DNA of 64,000 nt from positions 1-64,000 of the forward strand of contig JADJBW010000008.1 of the NCBI GenBank assembly GCA_016703525.1. Reading direction: 5' to 3'. Below are positions 39,275 to 48,160 of this stretch, piece by piece. The DNA comes from Actinomycetota bacterium (GTDB taxonomy: Bacteria > Actinomycetota > Acidimicrobiia > Acidimicrobiales > Microtrichaceae). The position numbers were made by a program, and so were the translations under genes. A model generated the notes under the pieces. The model was not told where the DNA came from, ran no database searches, and saw only the letters and a list, made by a program, of their open reading frames with translations. How positions within the stretch are numbered: the first letter of the stretch is position 1; each line of letters starts with the position of its first letter.

Positions 39275-40391
39275 TCAGAGCGGCGATCCGCCACCGCCCC
39301 CGGCGGACGATGGGGTCGGCTTGAGCGCGAGCTCGATGATCGACGGCTCGACGGGAACGGGCTCGGCCTCGGTGCCGTCGATTCGCCACCGATGGACCAG
39401 ATCGTCGAAGCGGGCCGCAACGAAGAGCCCGTTGGTGGTCACTTGGTTGACCTCGATCGTGGCGCCTCGAACCCGGAGCGGAACGATCGTGGGGTCGTTG
39501 CGGCCCGACAGGACGAGGCAGTCGATTCGGTCGTTGGAACCCTGCTCGCTCGGCATCGCCACCGCTGTCATCGCCGCCGTTGCGCGAGCGGTGTCGGGCT
39601 GATCGTCGCTCGGCGGGTCGGCTGCGGGTTCATCGTCCGGTACGCCCTCGGGCGCCGCCACCTGGTGCCACGCCAGCGCGAGCAGGTCGATCGACCCGGC
39701 CTGGCCGAACGGTGCCGCGTTACCGCCGATCGTGGCGGTCGCCGCGGGCTCACAGGTCGGGCCCTCGCCGAAGCACGTCGCGACGCGACCGCGTTCGATG
39801 TCGATCGCGAACGGACCGCTCTCCCACCCGAACCAGTCGAGGCGAGCGATCGAACGGCCGCCGTCGAGCGCGACCACCTCGACGATGTGGTCCGAGCGGT
39901 CCTGCGCGAAGTCGGGGGTGCGGGTGGGGTCGGTGACCGTCACGGCAACCGCGGGGCCCCCATCGGCGGTGCTGCCGGCGCCGAGGATTCCATCCAGCCC
40001 GGCGATGGTCATGGAGTGCGGCGCCTCGCCCGGCGATACGACGTGCTCCAGCGTGCACGACCCAGCGTCCCCGGCATCGGCGGTCGGGCCGGTCGGACCG
40101 GTCGGACCGGGGCCCGGCGCAGTCGGCGATGACGTGGTCGGCGCACCGGGAGCGGGCTTCGTCGGTGACCGACACGCCATCGCTCAGCCAGACGCCAGGG
40201 GCCTCGGTCTGCGCGGCCGGACCGGTCGGCCCGGTCCCGTCGCTGGCGCGCGATGAAGGAGTCGTCGGTCGACTCGTCGTGGTGCTCGTGTCGGACGACG
40301 CCGTGCTGTCGTCGCTGCAGGCAGCGCTGATGAGCGCCGTGGCGGTGACGAGCGCCAGCGTGAATCGACGGCGTGCCCTCGGGATTGACAT
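39275..40391 (-). CDS. secreted or lipid-anchored protein of unknown function (indel near 40150)
   Basis: Not recognised. Signal peptide MSIPRARRRFTLALVTATALISAAC with a weak lipobox at Cys25 -- length and charge fit export. A low-complexity SDTSTTTSRP stretch follows, then, after a frame change near 40150, a GPTGPTGPT run. The rest (about 270 residues) is beta-rich with cysteines in GSCTLEHVV, VATCFGEGPTCEP and RIDCLVLSG. The Gly/Pro triplet run is where the frame slips. It is divergent from the MobA fusion gene; 79 bp separate the starts. Confidence 0.65.
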
Positions 40392-40470
40392 GGCGGAATC
40401 TTTGCCCAACCGGCGGGTCGAGCGCAGGCATGGCGCCGACCGCGGTCGGTACACGGGCGATGATGGGGCA

Positions 40471-41907
40471 ATGGAGATCGTGGCCGAGCCGACGCGGCGA
40501 GACCCGCCCGTCGCAGTGGTGGTTGTCGCCGGCGGCAGCGCCCGCCGAATGGGCGCCGACAAGCCGTTGCTGCGAGTTGAGGGCCGCACGCTCGCGGGGC
40601 GTGCAGCGGCACTCGCCGAGGGCGCCGGGGCGGTTGTGGTGCGCCCGGCGTCGATGCCGCCGATCCCCGATCTCGACCATCGCTGCGTCGCGGTCGTGGG
40701 CGACGAACCGGCGAACAGCGGTCCGGCGGCTGCGGCCGCGCACGGCCTGGCCCGGCTTGTCGCTGCATCGCCGGGGACGCCGCCGGGCGCGTTCGTCGCC
40801 GTGCTGGCCGGTGACCTGGCGGTGTTCGGCGGCGCGACGCTCGCTGCGATGCGAGCGCATCTGTCGGCCCGCCCCGGTCTCGAGGGGGTGGTCGCCTCCG
40901 AGGGGGCCCGTCCGCACTGGCTCTGCTCGATGTGGCGGATCGATTCGCTCGTGTCGCAACCTCCGCCGGGTGCCGGAGCATCGATGCGATCGTGGTTCGA
41001 GGGTCTCGCGTGGGATGCGGTGGACGCGCTCGTGGGCGATGTCGACACCCCTGACGATGCACATCGATTGGGGGTGCGGTCCGGCGAGCCGATCCGGCTG
41101 CTGTGCCTGAACGTGCGCAGCTCGTTCGCCCGCGACGGAGACGATCGCTGGTCGCTCCGAGGCGCGGCGCTGGCTCGCTTCGTCGTCGGCTGTGAGCCCG
41201 AGATCGTTGCGCTGCAGGAGGCCACGGCGCGGCAGCGGAGCGACCTCGGTGCTGCGTTCGCTCCGGGCGGTCGGCGGGTTGTTGTGCTCGGGGAGCCGCG
41301 GCGCCGGGTCGCGGGTGAGGCGGTGCCCGTGGTGGCGGACAGCGAGCGCTGGGTTGTGATCCGTTCCGAGACCCGCTGGTTCGGGTCGCGTCCACAGAGG
41401 AGCGGATCGAGGGCGTCGGGGGCATCGCGACCGCGGATTGCGACCGCCGTTCGCCTCGTTCGACCGGGGACGGCCGTGCCCCACGATGTCGAAGCGCTGC
41501 TCGTGGTGAACACCCATCTCGACCATGCCTCCGCGTCGGCGCGTGCATCTGCGGCGCGCCAGCTCGCGTCCTGGATCGCCGAGTGGCGCCGCGGCCCCGA
41601 CGGGCGCGACGTCCCGGTCGCCCTCGCTGGCGACCTCAACGCGGCGGCATCGGAGCGCGACGTGTTCGCTCCGCTCGAGGCGGCCGGCCTTCGGCGCGTT
41701 GTGCCGCACGCGGATCCGCCGACCTTTCGGGGTTTCCGTGGCACCGCATCGGGCGCGGCGATCGACCACGTGATGGTCAGCGCCGAGCTCGATGCGACGG
41801 CGACGGTCGTGGCGGCCGAGGAGGCGTCGGGCAGTCGCCGGTTGTCCGACCACGACGGCATACTCGTCGAGATCGGCCGAGCGTCGCCGGTACCGTACGA
41901 GCCATGA
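40471..41907 (+). CDS. fusion of MobA-like nucleotidyltransferase and endonuclease/exonuclease/phosphatase domain
   Basis: 478 aa in one uninterrupted frame. Residues ~12-200 resemble MobA-type (molybdenum cofactor) nucleotidyltransferases: VVVAGGSARRMGADKPLL is the GTP loop and LAGDLAVFG the metal-binding Asp site. From ~208 an EEP-family domain begins: LCLNVRSS, IVALQEAT (metal Glu), VNTHLDH, LAGDLNAAAS and LSDHDGILVE cover its catalytic motifs. The junction is direct, with no stop or ribosome site. ATG 40471 is preferred over in-frame ATG 40390, which would overlap the divergent start. Substrates unknown. Confidence 0.85.
   Translation: MEIVAEPTRRDPPVAVVVVAGGSARRMGADKPLLRVEGRTLAGRAAALAEGAGAVVVRPASMPPIPDLDHRCVAVVGDEPANSGPAAAAAHGLARLVAASPGTPPGAFVAVLAGDLAVFGGATLAAMRAHLSARPGLEGVVASEGARPHWLCSMWRIDSLVSQPPPGAGASMRSWFEGLAWDAVDALVGDVDTPDDAHRLGVRSGEPIRLLCLNVRSSFARDGDDRWSLRGAALARFVVGCEPEIVALQEATARQRSDLGAAFAPGGRRVVVLGEPRRRVAGEAVPVVADSERWVVIRSETRWFGSRPQRSGSRASGASRPRIATAVRLVRPGTAVPHDVEALLVVNTHLDHASASARASAARQLASWIAEWRRGPDGRDVPVALAGDLNAAASERDVFAPLEAAGLRRVVPHADPPTFRGFRGTASGAAIDHVMVSAELDATATVVAAEEASGSRRLSDHDGILVEIGRASPVPYEP
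41891..41896 (+). promoter_or_regulatory. putative leaderless -10 box (TACCGT) for nadE
   Basis: TACCGT ends 7 nt before the nadE ATG and lies inside the 3' end of the fusion gene. nadE may therefore be expressed independently of it, despite the 4-bp gene overlap. Confidence 0.4.
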
Positions 41908-43802
41908 GCACGGCGCACACGCCCTCGACCCGGTTTCCCCGTCCACGCTTCACCCGCGCCGCGGCCGCGGTGCCGGTCGTACGGGTCGGGGCGGTGGACC
42001 GCAACACCGAGGCGATCGTGGAGCTGTACGAGTCGGCGTGCACGCAGCACGCGGATGTCGTGGTCTTCCCCGAGCTGGCGCTGTGCGGGTACACGATCGC
42101 CGACCTGGTCCATCAGCGCGCTGTCGTCGAGGCATGCGCCGAAGCGCTCGATCACCTGGCCGCCGCGACCGTCGACCGATCGACCGTTGCGCTGGTGGGG
42201 GCCCCACTCGTGATCGGACCGAAGCTGTACAACGTGGCCGCGGTGCTCTGCGGCGGCGAGGTGGCGGCGGTGGTACCGAAGCGCTGGCTGCCCACCTACG
42301 GCGAGTTCTACGAGCAGCGCTGGTTCGCTGATGCCGGCGATCTGAACGCACCGCCGACGGTGTTCGACGCCGGCGCATGGCACCTCGGGGTCGAGGTGTG
42401 CGAAGACCTGTGGGTGCCGGAGCCGCCGAGTGGACGGCTCGCGCTGGGCGGCGCCGAGGTGATCGCGAACCTTTCGGCCTCCAACGAGATCCTCGGCAAG
42501 CAGGAGTGGCGACGCACGCTCATTCGCGCCCAGTCGGGTCGGTTGATGTGCGGGTACGTGTATGTGTCGTCGGGGGTCGGCGAGTCGACGGCCGACACGG
42601 TGTTCGGTGGCTCGGCGTTCATCGCCGAGAACGGGTCGATCCTGGCCGAGGCGCCGCGGTTCACCCGCGAGCCCCAACTCGTGCTCGCCGACCTCGACGT
42701 GGACGCGCTCGCTCGTGACCGCTGGCGCAACACGAGCTTTCGGCCCGACCCCTCGTGCGAGGTCGAGCATGTGACCCTGCGCATCGCACCGGCAGAACCG
42801 CCCGCCGATCTGCGCCGGTATGTCGATGCGCATCCGTTCGTTCCCGACGATGACACCGCGCGGCGCGAGCGATGCGAGGAGATCCTCGCGATCGCTGCGA
42901 ACGGGCTGATCTCGGCGATGGACGCCGCGCGTTGCGACCACCTGGTGCTCGGCGTCTCGGGCGGGCTCGACTCGACGCTCGCCGCAGTCACGGCCGTGCG
43001 TGCGCTCGACGTGGCGGGCCGCAGCCGCGCCAACCTTCACGTGTTGGTGATGCCCGGTCCTGCGTCGAGCGGGCGCACGCAGTCGAATGCCGAGGTGCTG
43101 GCGCGCCAGCTCGGAGCGTCGGTGCGGGTGGTGTCGATCGCCGAGCTCACGGAATCGGCGCTGGGGGCGATCGGCCACGACGGCACAACCGAGGACGTCA
43201 CGTTCGAGAACACGCAGGCGCGGCTGCGCACCCTGCTGCTCATGAACACCGCCAACCTCGAGCGCGCTCTGGTGGTGGGTACCGGCGACCTGAGCGAACT
43301 GGCGCTCGGGTGGTGCACGTTCAACGGCGACCACATGTCGATGTACAACGTCAACGTCGGCATCCCCAAGACGCTCGTTCGCCACGTGGTGGCGACTGCG
43401 GCGGCGTGGGACGAGTTCGACCCGGTCGCCGAGGTGCTGCACGACATCATCGACACGCCGATCTCGCCCGAGCTGACCGGTGGCGGCTCCGGCATCGAGC
43501 AGCGCACCGAAGACATCGTGGGGCCCTACGAGTTGGCCGACTTCTTCCTGTACCGCTTCGTCCGATTCGGCGATCGGCCCGACAAGGTTGCCTACCTCGC
43601 GGCGGTGGCCTTCGACGGCCGGTACGGCGACGACGAGATCGCGCACTGGTTGGGGGAGTTCCTGCGCCGCTTCACCGCGAGCCAGTTCAAACGCGACGCG
43701 CTGCCGAACGGACCGAAGGTGGGCACGGTCGCGCTGTCGCCCCGTGCGGACTGGCGGATGTCGCCGCAGGCGGGCGACTGGTTCGGGGACGCGCCGCAGT
43801 AG
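41904..43802 (+). CDS. nadE: glutamine-dependent NAD+ synthetase
   Basis: Amidates deamido-NAD to NAD+ with glutamine as nitrogen donor. The nitrilase-like glutaminase domain (about 25-290) has the triad Glu in FPELALCGY, Lys in PKRWLPTYGEFYE and Cys in VEVCEDLW. The synthetase domain (about 320-632) has the PP-loop SGGLDST, TGDLSELALGWCT and GIPKTLVR. The 632 aa fit the mycobacterial type. Confidence 0.97.
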   Translation: MSTAHTPSTRFPRPRFTRAAAAVPVVRVGAVDRNTEAIVELYESACTQHADVVVFPELALCGYTIADLVHQRAVVEACAEALDHLAAATVDRSTVALVGAPLVIGPKLYNVAAVLCGGEVAAVVPKRWLPTYGEFYEQRWFADAGDLNAPPTVFDAGAWHLGVEVCEDLWVPEPPSGRLALGGAEVIANLSASNEILGKQEWRRTLIRAQSGRLMCGYVYVSSGVGESTADTVFGGSAFIAENGSILAEAPRFTREPQLVLADLDVDALARDRWRNTSFRPDPSCEVEHVTLRIAPAEPPADLRRYVDAHPFVPDDDTARRERCEEILAIAANGLISAMDAARCDHLVLGVSGGLDSTLAAVTAVRALDVAGRSRANLHVLVMPGPASSGRTQSNAEVLARQLGASVRVVSIAELTESALGAIGHDGTTEDVTFENTQARLRTLLLMNTANLERALVVGTGDLSELALGWCTFNGDHMSMYNVNVGIPKTLVRHVVATAAAWDEFDPVAEVLHDIIDTPISPELTGGGSGIEQRTEDIVGPYELADFFLYRFVRFGDRPDKVAYLAAVAFDGRYGDDEIAHWLGEFLRRFTASQFKRDALPNGPKVGTVALSPRADWRMSPQAGDWFGDAPQ

Positions 43803-43857
43803 TCAACGGCGCGGCGCTCAACGGCGCGGCAGTCAACGGCGCGCGGCGCTCAACGGG
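43803..43857 (+). repeat. short degenerate tandem repeat after nadE
   Basis: About four units of TCAACGGCGCGGCGC, one expanded by two bases, starting at the nadE stop. It fills half of the gap to msrA. Function unknown. Confidence 0.7.
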
Positions 43858-43908
43858 AGAGCCTGTGGGAAGCTGGCGATCCGTCGATTCGTTCCGTGAG
43901 GAGCCGTG

Positions 43909-44544
43909 ATGCGCCTGTTCCGCCGCCCCGCCGAGATTCCCGCTCCCGAGGACTGCCTGCCGGGCCGCGCCGACGAGATGGTCGTCGCGGAGCGCCACTT
44001 CGTGCTCGACGCGCCGCTGCGTGGCCCGTTTCCCGATGGTCTCGATTCGCTGATCGTCGGCATGGGCTGCTTCTGGGGCTCCGAGCGGCTGTATTGGCAG
44101 CTCCCGGGGGTGTTCACCACGGCCGTCGGCTACAGCGGCGGCACCACGCCGAACCCGACGTACGACGAGACGTGCACCGGCCGGACGGGTCACACCGAGG
44201 CGGTGCTGGTGGTGTTCGATCCTCAGGTCGTGTCGCTCGACGATCTGTTCGCCGTGTTCTGGGAGAACCACGATCCCACGCAGCACCTGGGCCAGGGCAA
44301 CGACCATGGCAGCCAGTACCGCACGGCGATCTACACCAACTCCGACGAGCAGCAGGCCGCCGCGCTGGCGTCTCGGGCCCTCTATCAGGAGCGCCTCACC
44401 GAGCGTGGGTTCGGCGAGATCACCACCGAGATCGCGCCCCGAGGCGAGTTCTTCTACGCCGAGGACTACCACCAGCAGTACCTGGCCAAGAACCCACGCG
44501 GCTACTGCACCCACGGGTTCTGCCAGGTCTCGTACGCCGACTGA
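43909..44544 (+). CDS. msrA: peptide methionine sulfoxide reductase MsrA
   Basis: Reduces methionine-S-sulfoxide in proteins. GMGCFWGSERLYWQLPGV holds the catalytic Cys (about residue 54), with GYSGG, HDPTQHLGQGND and the C-terminal YCTHGFC resolving Cys pair. The 211 aa include a ~45-residue N-terminal extension also seen in E. coli MsrA. ATG 43909 follows GAGGAG; an in-frame GTG is 3 bp upstream. Confidence 0.95.
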   Translation: MRLFRRPAEIPAPEDCLPGRADEMVVAERHFVLDAPLRGPFPDGLDSLIVGMGCFWGSERLYWQLPGVFTTAVGYSGGTTPNPTYDETCTGRTGHTEAVLVVFDPQVVSLDDLFAVFWENHDPTQHLGQGNDHGSQYRTAIYTNSDEQQAAALASRALYQERLTERGFGEITTEIAPRGEFFYAEDYHQQYLAKNPRGYCTHGFCQVSYAD

Positions 44545-44545
44545 C

Positions 44546-44569
44546 CCGCGGCCACCGTCCGCGGTGTTT
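44546..44569 (+). terminator. possible weak terminator after msrA
   Basis: CCGCGG, a 7-nt loop, CCGCGG, then TGTTT, directly after the msrA stop. The stem is short and the T run poor. Confidence 0.3.
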
Positions 44570-44608
44570 GCCCACGGTGCGCGCCGCTGTGTTGCGGGGT
44601 CGCGCATC

Positions 44609-44614
44609 TAGGGT
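44609..44614 (+). promoter_or_regulatory. putative leaderless -10 box (TAGGGT) for pafA
   Basis: TAGGGT ends 8 nt before the pafA ATG. The spacer itself contains GGAGG, but too close to the ATG to act as an ordinary ribosome site. Confidence 0.45.
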
Positions 44615-44622
44615 GGAGGCGC

Positions 44623-45981
44623 ATGCAGCGGCGCATCTACGGGATCGAGGCGGAGTACGGCGTGACGTGCACGTCGCGCGGTCAGCGTCGGCTGAGCCCC
44701 GACGAGGTCGCTCGGTACCTGTTCCGCAAGGTGGTGTCGTGGGGGCGGAGCTCGAACGTGTTCCTCGCCAACGGGGCGCGCCTGTACCTCGACGTCGGGT
44801 CGCACCCCGAATACGCGACGCCCGAATGCGATTCGCTGTACGACCTGGTGGCGCACGACAAGGCGGGGGAGCGGATTCTCGAGCAGCTCCTGTCGTCGGC
44901 CGAGGAGCGCCTGGCCGATGAGGGCATCCGTGGCGATATCTACCTGTTTCGCAACAACACCGACTCGGCCGGCAACTCCTACGGCTGCCACGAGAACTAT
45001 CTGACGTCGCGCGACGAGGATCTGGCGCGCTACACCGAGGTGCTCATCCCGTTTCTGGTCAGCCGCCAGATCTATGCGGGCGCCGGCAAGGTGCTGCAGA
45101 CGAGCCGCGGCGCGACCTTCTGCATCTCCCAGCGGGCCGAACACATCTGGGAGGGCGTTTCGTCGGCGACCACTCGCAGCCGGCCGATCATCAACACCCG
45201 CGACGAGCCGCATGCCGATTCCGAGCGTTACCGTCGGCTGCATGTGATCGTGGGCGACACGAACATGAGCGAGTACCCGACGTTCCTGAAGGTCGGCGCC
45301 ACGAGCCTGCTGCTGCGCATGCTCGAAGATCCGGCCGTGGTGCTTCGGGACATGACCTTGGACAACCCGATCCGTGCGATCCGCGAGATCAGTCACGATC
45401 CGACGTGTCGGCGCCGGGTGCGCCTGGCGAACGGACGCGAGGCCTCGGCGCTGGAGATCCAGGCGGAGTACCTGAACCGTGCGTTGCGCTACGCCGACAA
45501 CCATGACTTGTCGCCGCAGGAGAAGCAGGCGCTCGGCATGTGGGAGCACGTGATGACCGGGCTGGAAGGCGATCCGTTGAGCCTTGGCCGCGAGGTCGAT
45601 TGGGTCACCAAACACAACCTGATCGAGTCGTACCGCGCTCGAGCCGATCTGCCGCTCGCAGCGCCGCAGGTCGCCCTGATCGACCTGCAATACCACGACA
45701 TCAGCCGTTCGCGGTCGGTCTTCTACAAGCTGCAGCGGCGCGGGCTGGTCGAGCGGATCGTGACCGATGCCGACATCGCCGAGGCCGTCGAGGTTGCGCC
45801 GCAAACCACGCGGGCACGGCTGCGCGGCGAGTTCGTGAAGCGCGCCAAGGAGCGCCGCCGCGACTACACGGTCGACTGGGTGCACCTGAAGCTCAACGAT
45901 CAGGCGCAGCGCACGGTGTTGTGCAAGGACCCGTTCCGATCGCACGACGAGCGCGTGGATGCGCTCATCGAGTCGCTGTAG
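44623..45981 (+). CDS. pafA: Pup-protein ligase PafA
   Basis: Attaches the ubiquitin-like modifier Pup to lysines of proteins bound for the mycobacterial-type proteasome. The start MQRRIYGIEAEYGVTC is the PafA N-terminus, with the glutamine-synthetase-like ATP site. RNNTDSAGNSYGCHENYL and PLSLGREVDWVTKHNLIE are conserved with PafA/Dop. The 452 aa match PafA; Dop is longer with an extra loop. Pup, Dop, Mpa and PrcBA are not in the window, though they usually sit nearby in actinobacteria. Confidence 0.96.
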   Translation: MQRRIYGIEAEYGVTCTSRGQRRLSPDEVARYLFRKVVSWGRSSNVFLANGARLYLDVGSHPEYATPECDSLYDLVAHDKAGERILEQLLSSAEERLADEGIRGDIYLFRNNTDSAGNSYGCHENYLTSRDEDLARYTEVLIPFLVSRQIYAGAGKVLQTSRGATFCISQRAEHIWEGVSSATTRSRPIINTRDEPHADSERYRRLHVIVGDTNMSEYPTFLKVGATSLLLRMLEDPAVVLRDMTLDNPIRAIREISHDPTCRRRVRLANGREASALEIQAEYLNRALRYADNHDLSPQEKQALGMWEHVMTGLEGDPLSLGREVDWVTKHNLIESYRARADLPLAAPQVALIDLQYHDISRSRSVFYKLQRRGLVERIVTDADIAEAVEVAPQTTRARLRGEFVKRAKERRRDYTVDWVHLKLNDQAQRTVLCKDPFRSHDERVDALIESL

Positions 45982-46060
45982 CGCTCGCTCACCGAGCGAC
46001 ACGGGCGCGCTGCGGTTCCGGTGAGCGCCACCGCGGCGGTTGCGCCGCGCGTCACCCGAT

Positions 46061-46879
46061 TCAGCGGGAGCGCCACTCGATTCGGCGGCCCGACGAGAAG
46101 AACTCCTGGCCCTCGCGCATGGCCTCGTCGGTGTTGCCGATGCCGACGAACGCCCAACCCATGTTGAGCGCCTGGCGCCGGTTCATCTCGAGGGCGGCCC
46201 ACACCGACCGCACGGTCGCCTGCACCGCGTGCGACGGCGCCGACGCGACCGCCTCGGCGGCCCACCGCACGGCGTCGGTCAGTTCGTCGGCCCCAACGAC
46301 CTCGCTGACCATGCCGATCTGGTGTGCCCGCTGGGCGGAGAGCCGCTCGTGGTTGCCGAGCAGGGTCATGCGCATGACCTCGCCGAAGGGCATCTTCTGC
46401 AGCATGTGGATGGGCTCGTAGGTGGCGCACATGCCGTAGGTGACGTGGGGGTCGAAGAAGGTGGCGTGATCGGCGGCGATGATGAAGTCGACCTCGCCGA
46501 GCAGGTAGAAGGCGCCGCCGCACGCCATGCCGTTCACGGCTGCGATCACGGGCTTCCACAGATCGTTCGATTTGGGTCCGATCCAGTCGCCCGGGTCGTC
46601 GAAATGGAATGGGGTGCTGCCGAGCATGGTCTCGGCGCCCTCGGGCGGCGTGTCGTCGGCTGCGGGGATGTCGCCGCGATCGAGTCCGGTCGAGAACGCC
46701 TTGGACCCCGCTCCGGTGAGCACCACGCAGCGCACCGAGTCGTCGTAGCGCAGTGTTCGCCAGATGTGGCGAAGCTCGGCCTGCATGGTCCGGTTGAAGG
46801 CGTTGTAGACGTCGGGTCGGTTCATCGTCACCCACGCGACGGCGTTCTCCACCCGGTAGTCGATCGTCTCGAATTCCAT
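46061..46879 (-). CDS. enoyl-CoA hydratase/isomerase family protein
   Basis: Crotonase-fold acyl-CoA enzyme; exact substrate unknown. MNRPDVYNAFNRTMQAEL and the oxyanion-hole regions AFSTGLDRGDIP and AVNGMACGGAFYLLGEVDFIIA are typical. The usual catalytic Glu positions around the second loop read FFDPHVTYGMCATYEP, which differs from true hydratases, so an isomerase or other reaction is possible. 272 aa. Convergent with pafA; divergent from the phosphatase gene. Confidence 0.88.
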   Translation of the reverse strand: MEFETIDYRVENAVAWVTMNRPDVYNAFNRTMQAELRHIWRTLRYDDSVRCVVLTGAGSKAFSTGLDRGDIPAADDTPPEGAETMLGSTPFHFDDPGDWIGPKSNDLWKPVIAAVNGMACGGAFYLLGEVDFIIAADHATFFDPHVTYGMCATYEPIHMLQKMPFGEVMRMTLLGNHERLSAQRAHQIGMVSEVVGADELTDAVRWAAEAVASAPSHAVQATVRSVWAALEMNRRQALNMGWAFVGIGNTDEAMREGQEFFSSGRRIEWRSR

Positions 46880-46988
46880 GCGCAGTTCCTAGCAGCCGCC
46901 CGCGCCGACTCGGACGCTGCCGGCATGGAGATCGGCCGCGCCTTCGCCGGCGTGCGCCGGCGCGGAGCGCTTCTCCCGGTCGGGGCGG

Positions 46989-46994
46989 TAACGT
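46989..46994 (+). promoter_or_regulatory. putative leaderless -10 box (TAACGT) for the SpoIIE phosphatase
   Basis: TAACGT ends 8 nt before GTG 47003, with no ribosome-binding site. Confidence 0.45.
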
Positions 46995-47002
46995 GCACGG
47001 CC

Positions 47003-48097
47003 GTGGTGCCCCGATGGTTGTTGCTCCTGGTCTGCGGGCTGGGCCTCGCGGGAGCTGGCGTGTGGGGACGCTCGGCGGCCTTGCGTCTGCGGTCATTGCG
47101 GCGTCTGCGTTCGCTGACCGACGAGCCCGACATCAACATGTTGGCCACCGGAGCGCTCGCCCGCGACGTGCACAGCGCGGGCCTGTACGTGGTGATCGCC
47201 GTGGCTTCGGGCTTTGCCGCGGCAGCGCACCCCGATCACGAGGCCGCGTGGTGGGCGTTGTGCCTGATCGCGGTGCCGGTGGTCGCGAGCCTTGCGTTGG
47301 CGCGGTATGCGAAACGCGACGCGCTGCTGTCGGACAAGCGGGTGAGTATCGAGCACCGGGCGGTCGAGCTGCTCCAACAGGCCGACGCGGCACCGAACCG
47401 GTGGGCCGAGCGGCTCGCGCCGAACACCCTCCCGCCAACGCCGGGGTACTCGGTTGGGCACGTACGCCAGGCGGGAACCGGGGTGATGTCGGGCGACCTG
47501 CTCGATGTGTACCACCTGCCGAGCGGTCGGCTGTGCTGCGTGGTGGGCGACGTGTCGGGTCACGACGTGGAGGCGTCCATCACGGCACTGCAGACGAAGT
47601 TCCTGCTGCGCTCGTATCTGCGCCGCTATCGAGATCCGGGCCAGGCGCTCGAGGAGCTGAACCGTCAGCTCGTCGACTACGAACGGCCGGAGGAGTTCGT
47701 GTCGCTGTTCGTGGTGGTGTTCGACACCGAGGCGGGCACGCTGCGGTACGCCTCGGCGGGGCACCCGTCGGTCTGGCTGTGCCAGGACCACCATGTTCGC
47801 CCGCTGCGCTCGACGGGGCCGCTGTTGATGCTCGACGGCGAGGCCACGTACCTGTCGCGGGAGGAGTCGGTGAGTGCCGGCGACGTCGTGGTCATGTTCA
47901 CTGACGGACTGGTGGAGGCGCGGTCGGGCCAGCAGTTCTTCGGCGAGGAACGGGTCGCCGCCGCGGTGCGCCGTGCCAGCGAGGTGGAGCCCGCCGTGCT
48001 GTGCCGGCAGTTGCTCGACGCGGCCACCGAGTTCGCGGGCGGCCGCATCACTGACGACGTGACCGTGCTGGCTGTCAAGCGCGTCGACGGCGACTGA
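47003..48097 (+). CDS. membrane-anchored SpoIIE-family PP2C phosphatase
   Basis: Serine phosphatase of the kind that controls anti-sigma-factor antagonists. Residues ~3-20 and ~50-95 give three hydrophobic segments. The cytosolic PPM domain has SGDLLDVYHLPSGRLCCVVGDVSGHDVEA (first metal Asp), YASAGHPSVWL, VVMFTDGLVEARSG and DDVTVLAVKR at the end. About 364 aa. No RsbW/RsbV-type partner lies next to it. GTG 47006 is equally possible. Confidence 0.92.
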   Translation: MVPRWLLLLVCGLGLAGAGVWGRSAALRLRSLRRLRSLTDEPDINMLATGALARDVHSAGLYVVIAVASGFAAAAHPDHEAAWWALCLIAVPVVASLALARYAKRDALLSDKRVSIEHRAVELLQQADAAPNRWAERLAPNTLPPTPGYSVGHVRQAGTGVMSGDLLDVYHLPSGRLCCVVGDVSGHDVEASITALQTKFLLRSYLRRYRDPGQALEELNRQLVDYERPEEFVSLFVVVFDTEAGTLRYASAGHPSVWLCQDHHVRPLRSTGPLLMLDGEATYLSREESVSAGDVVVMFTDGLVEARSGQQFFGEERVAAAVRRASEVEPAVLCRQLLDAATEFAGGRITDDVTVLAVKRVDGD

Positions 48098-48160
48098 GCC
48101 GGGTTCGCCGCACCCGGGTTCGAATCGCATCGGAGGGTGCCGCACCGCGACAATCTCTCG

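Noticed and set aside
39750..43646. A 1298-codon minus-strand frame opposite nadE and the MobA fusion
   Set aside because: Antisense by-product of GC bias. Only its last ~80 codons (40391 downward) are real, as the N-terminus of the lipoprotein gene.
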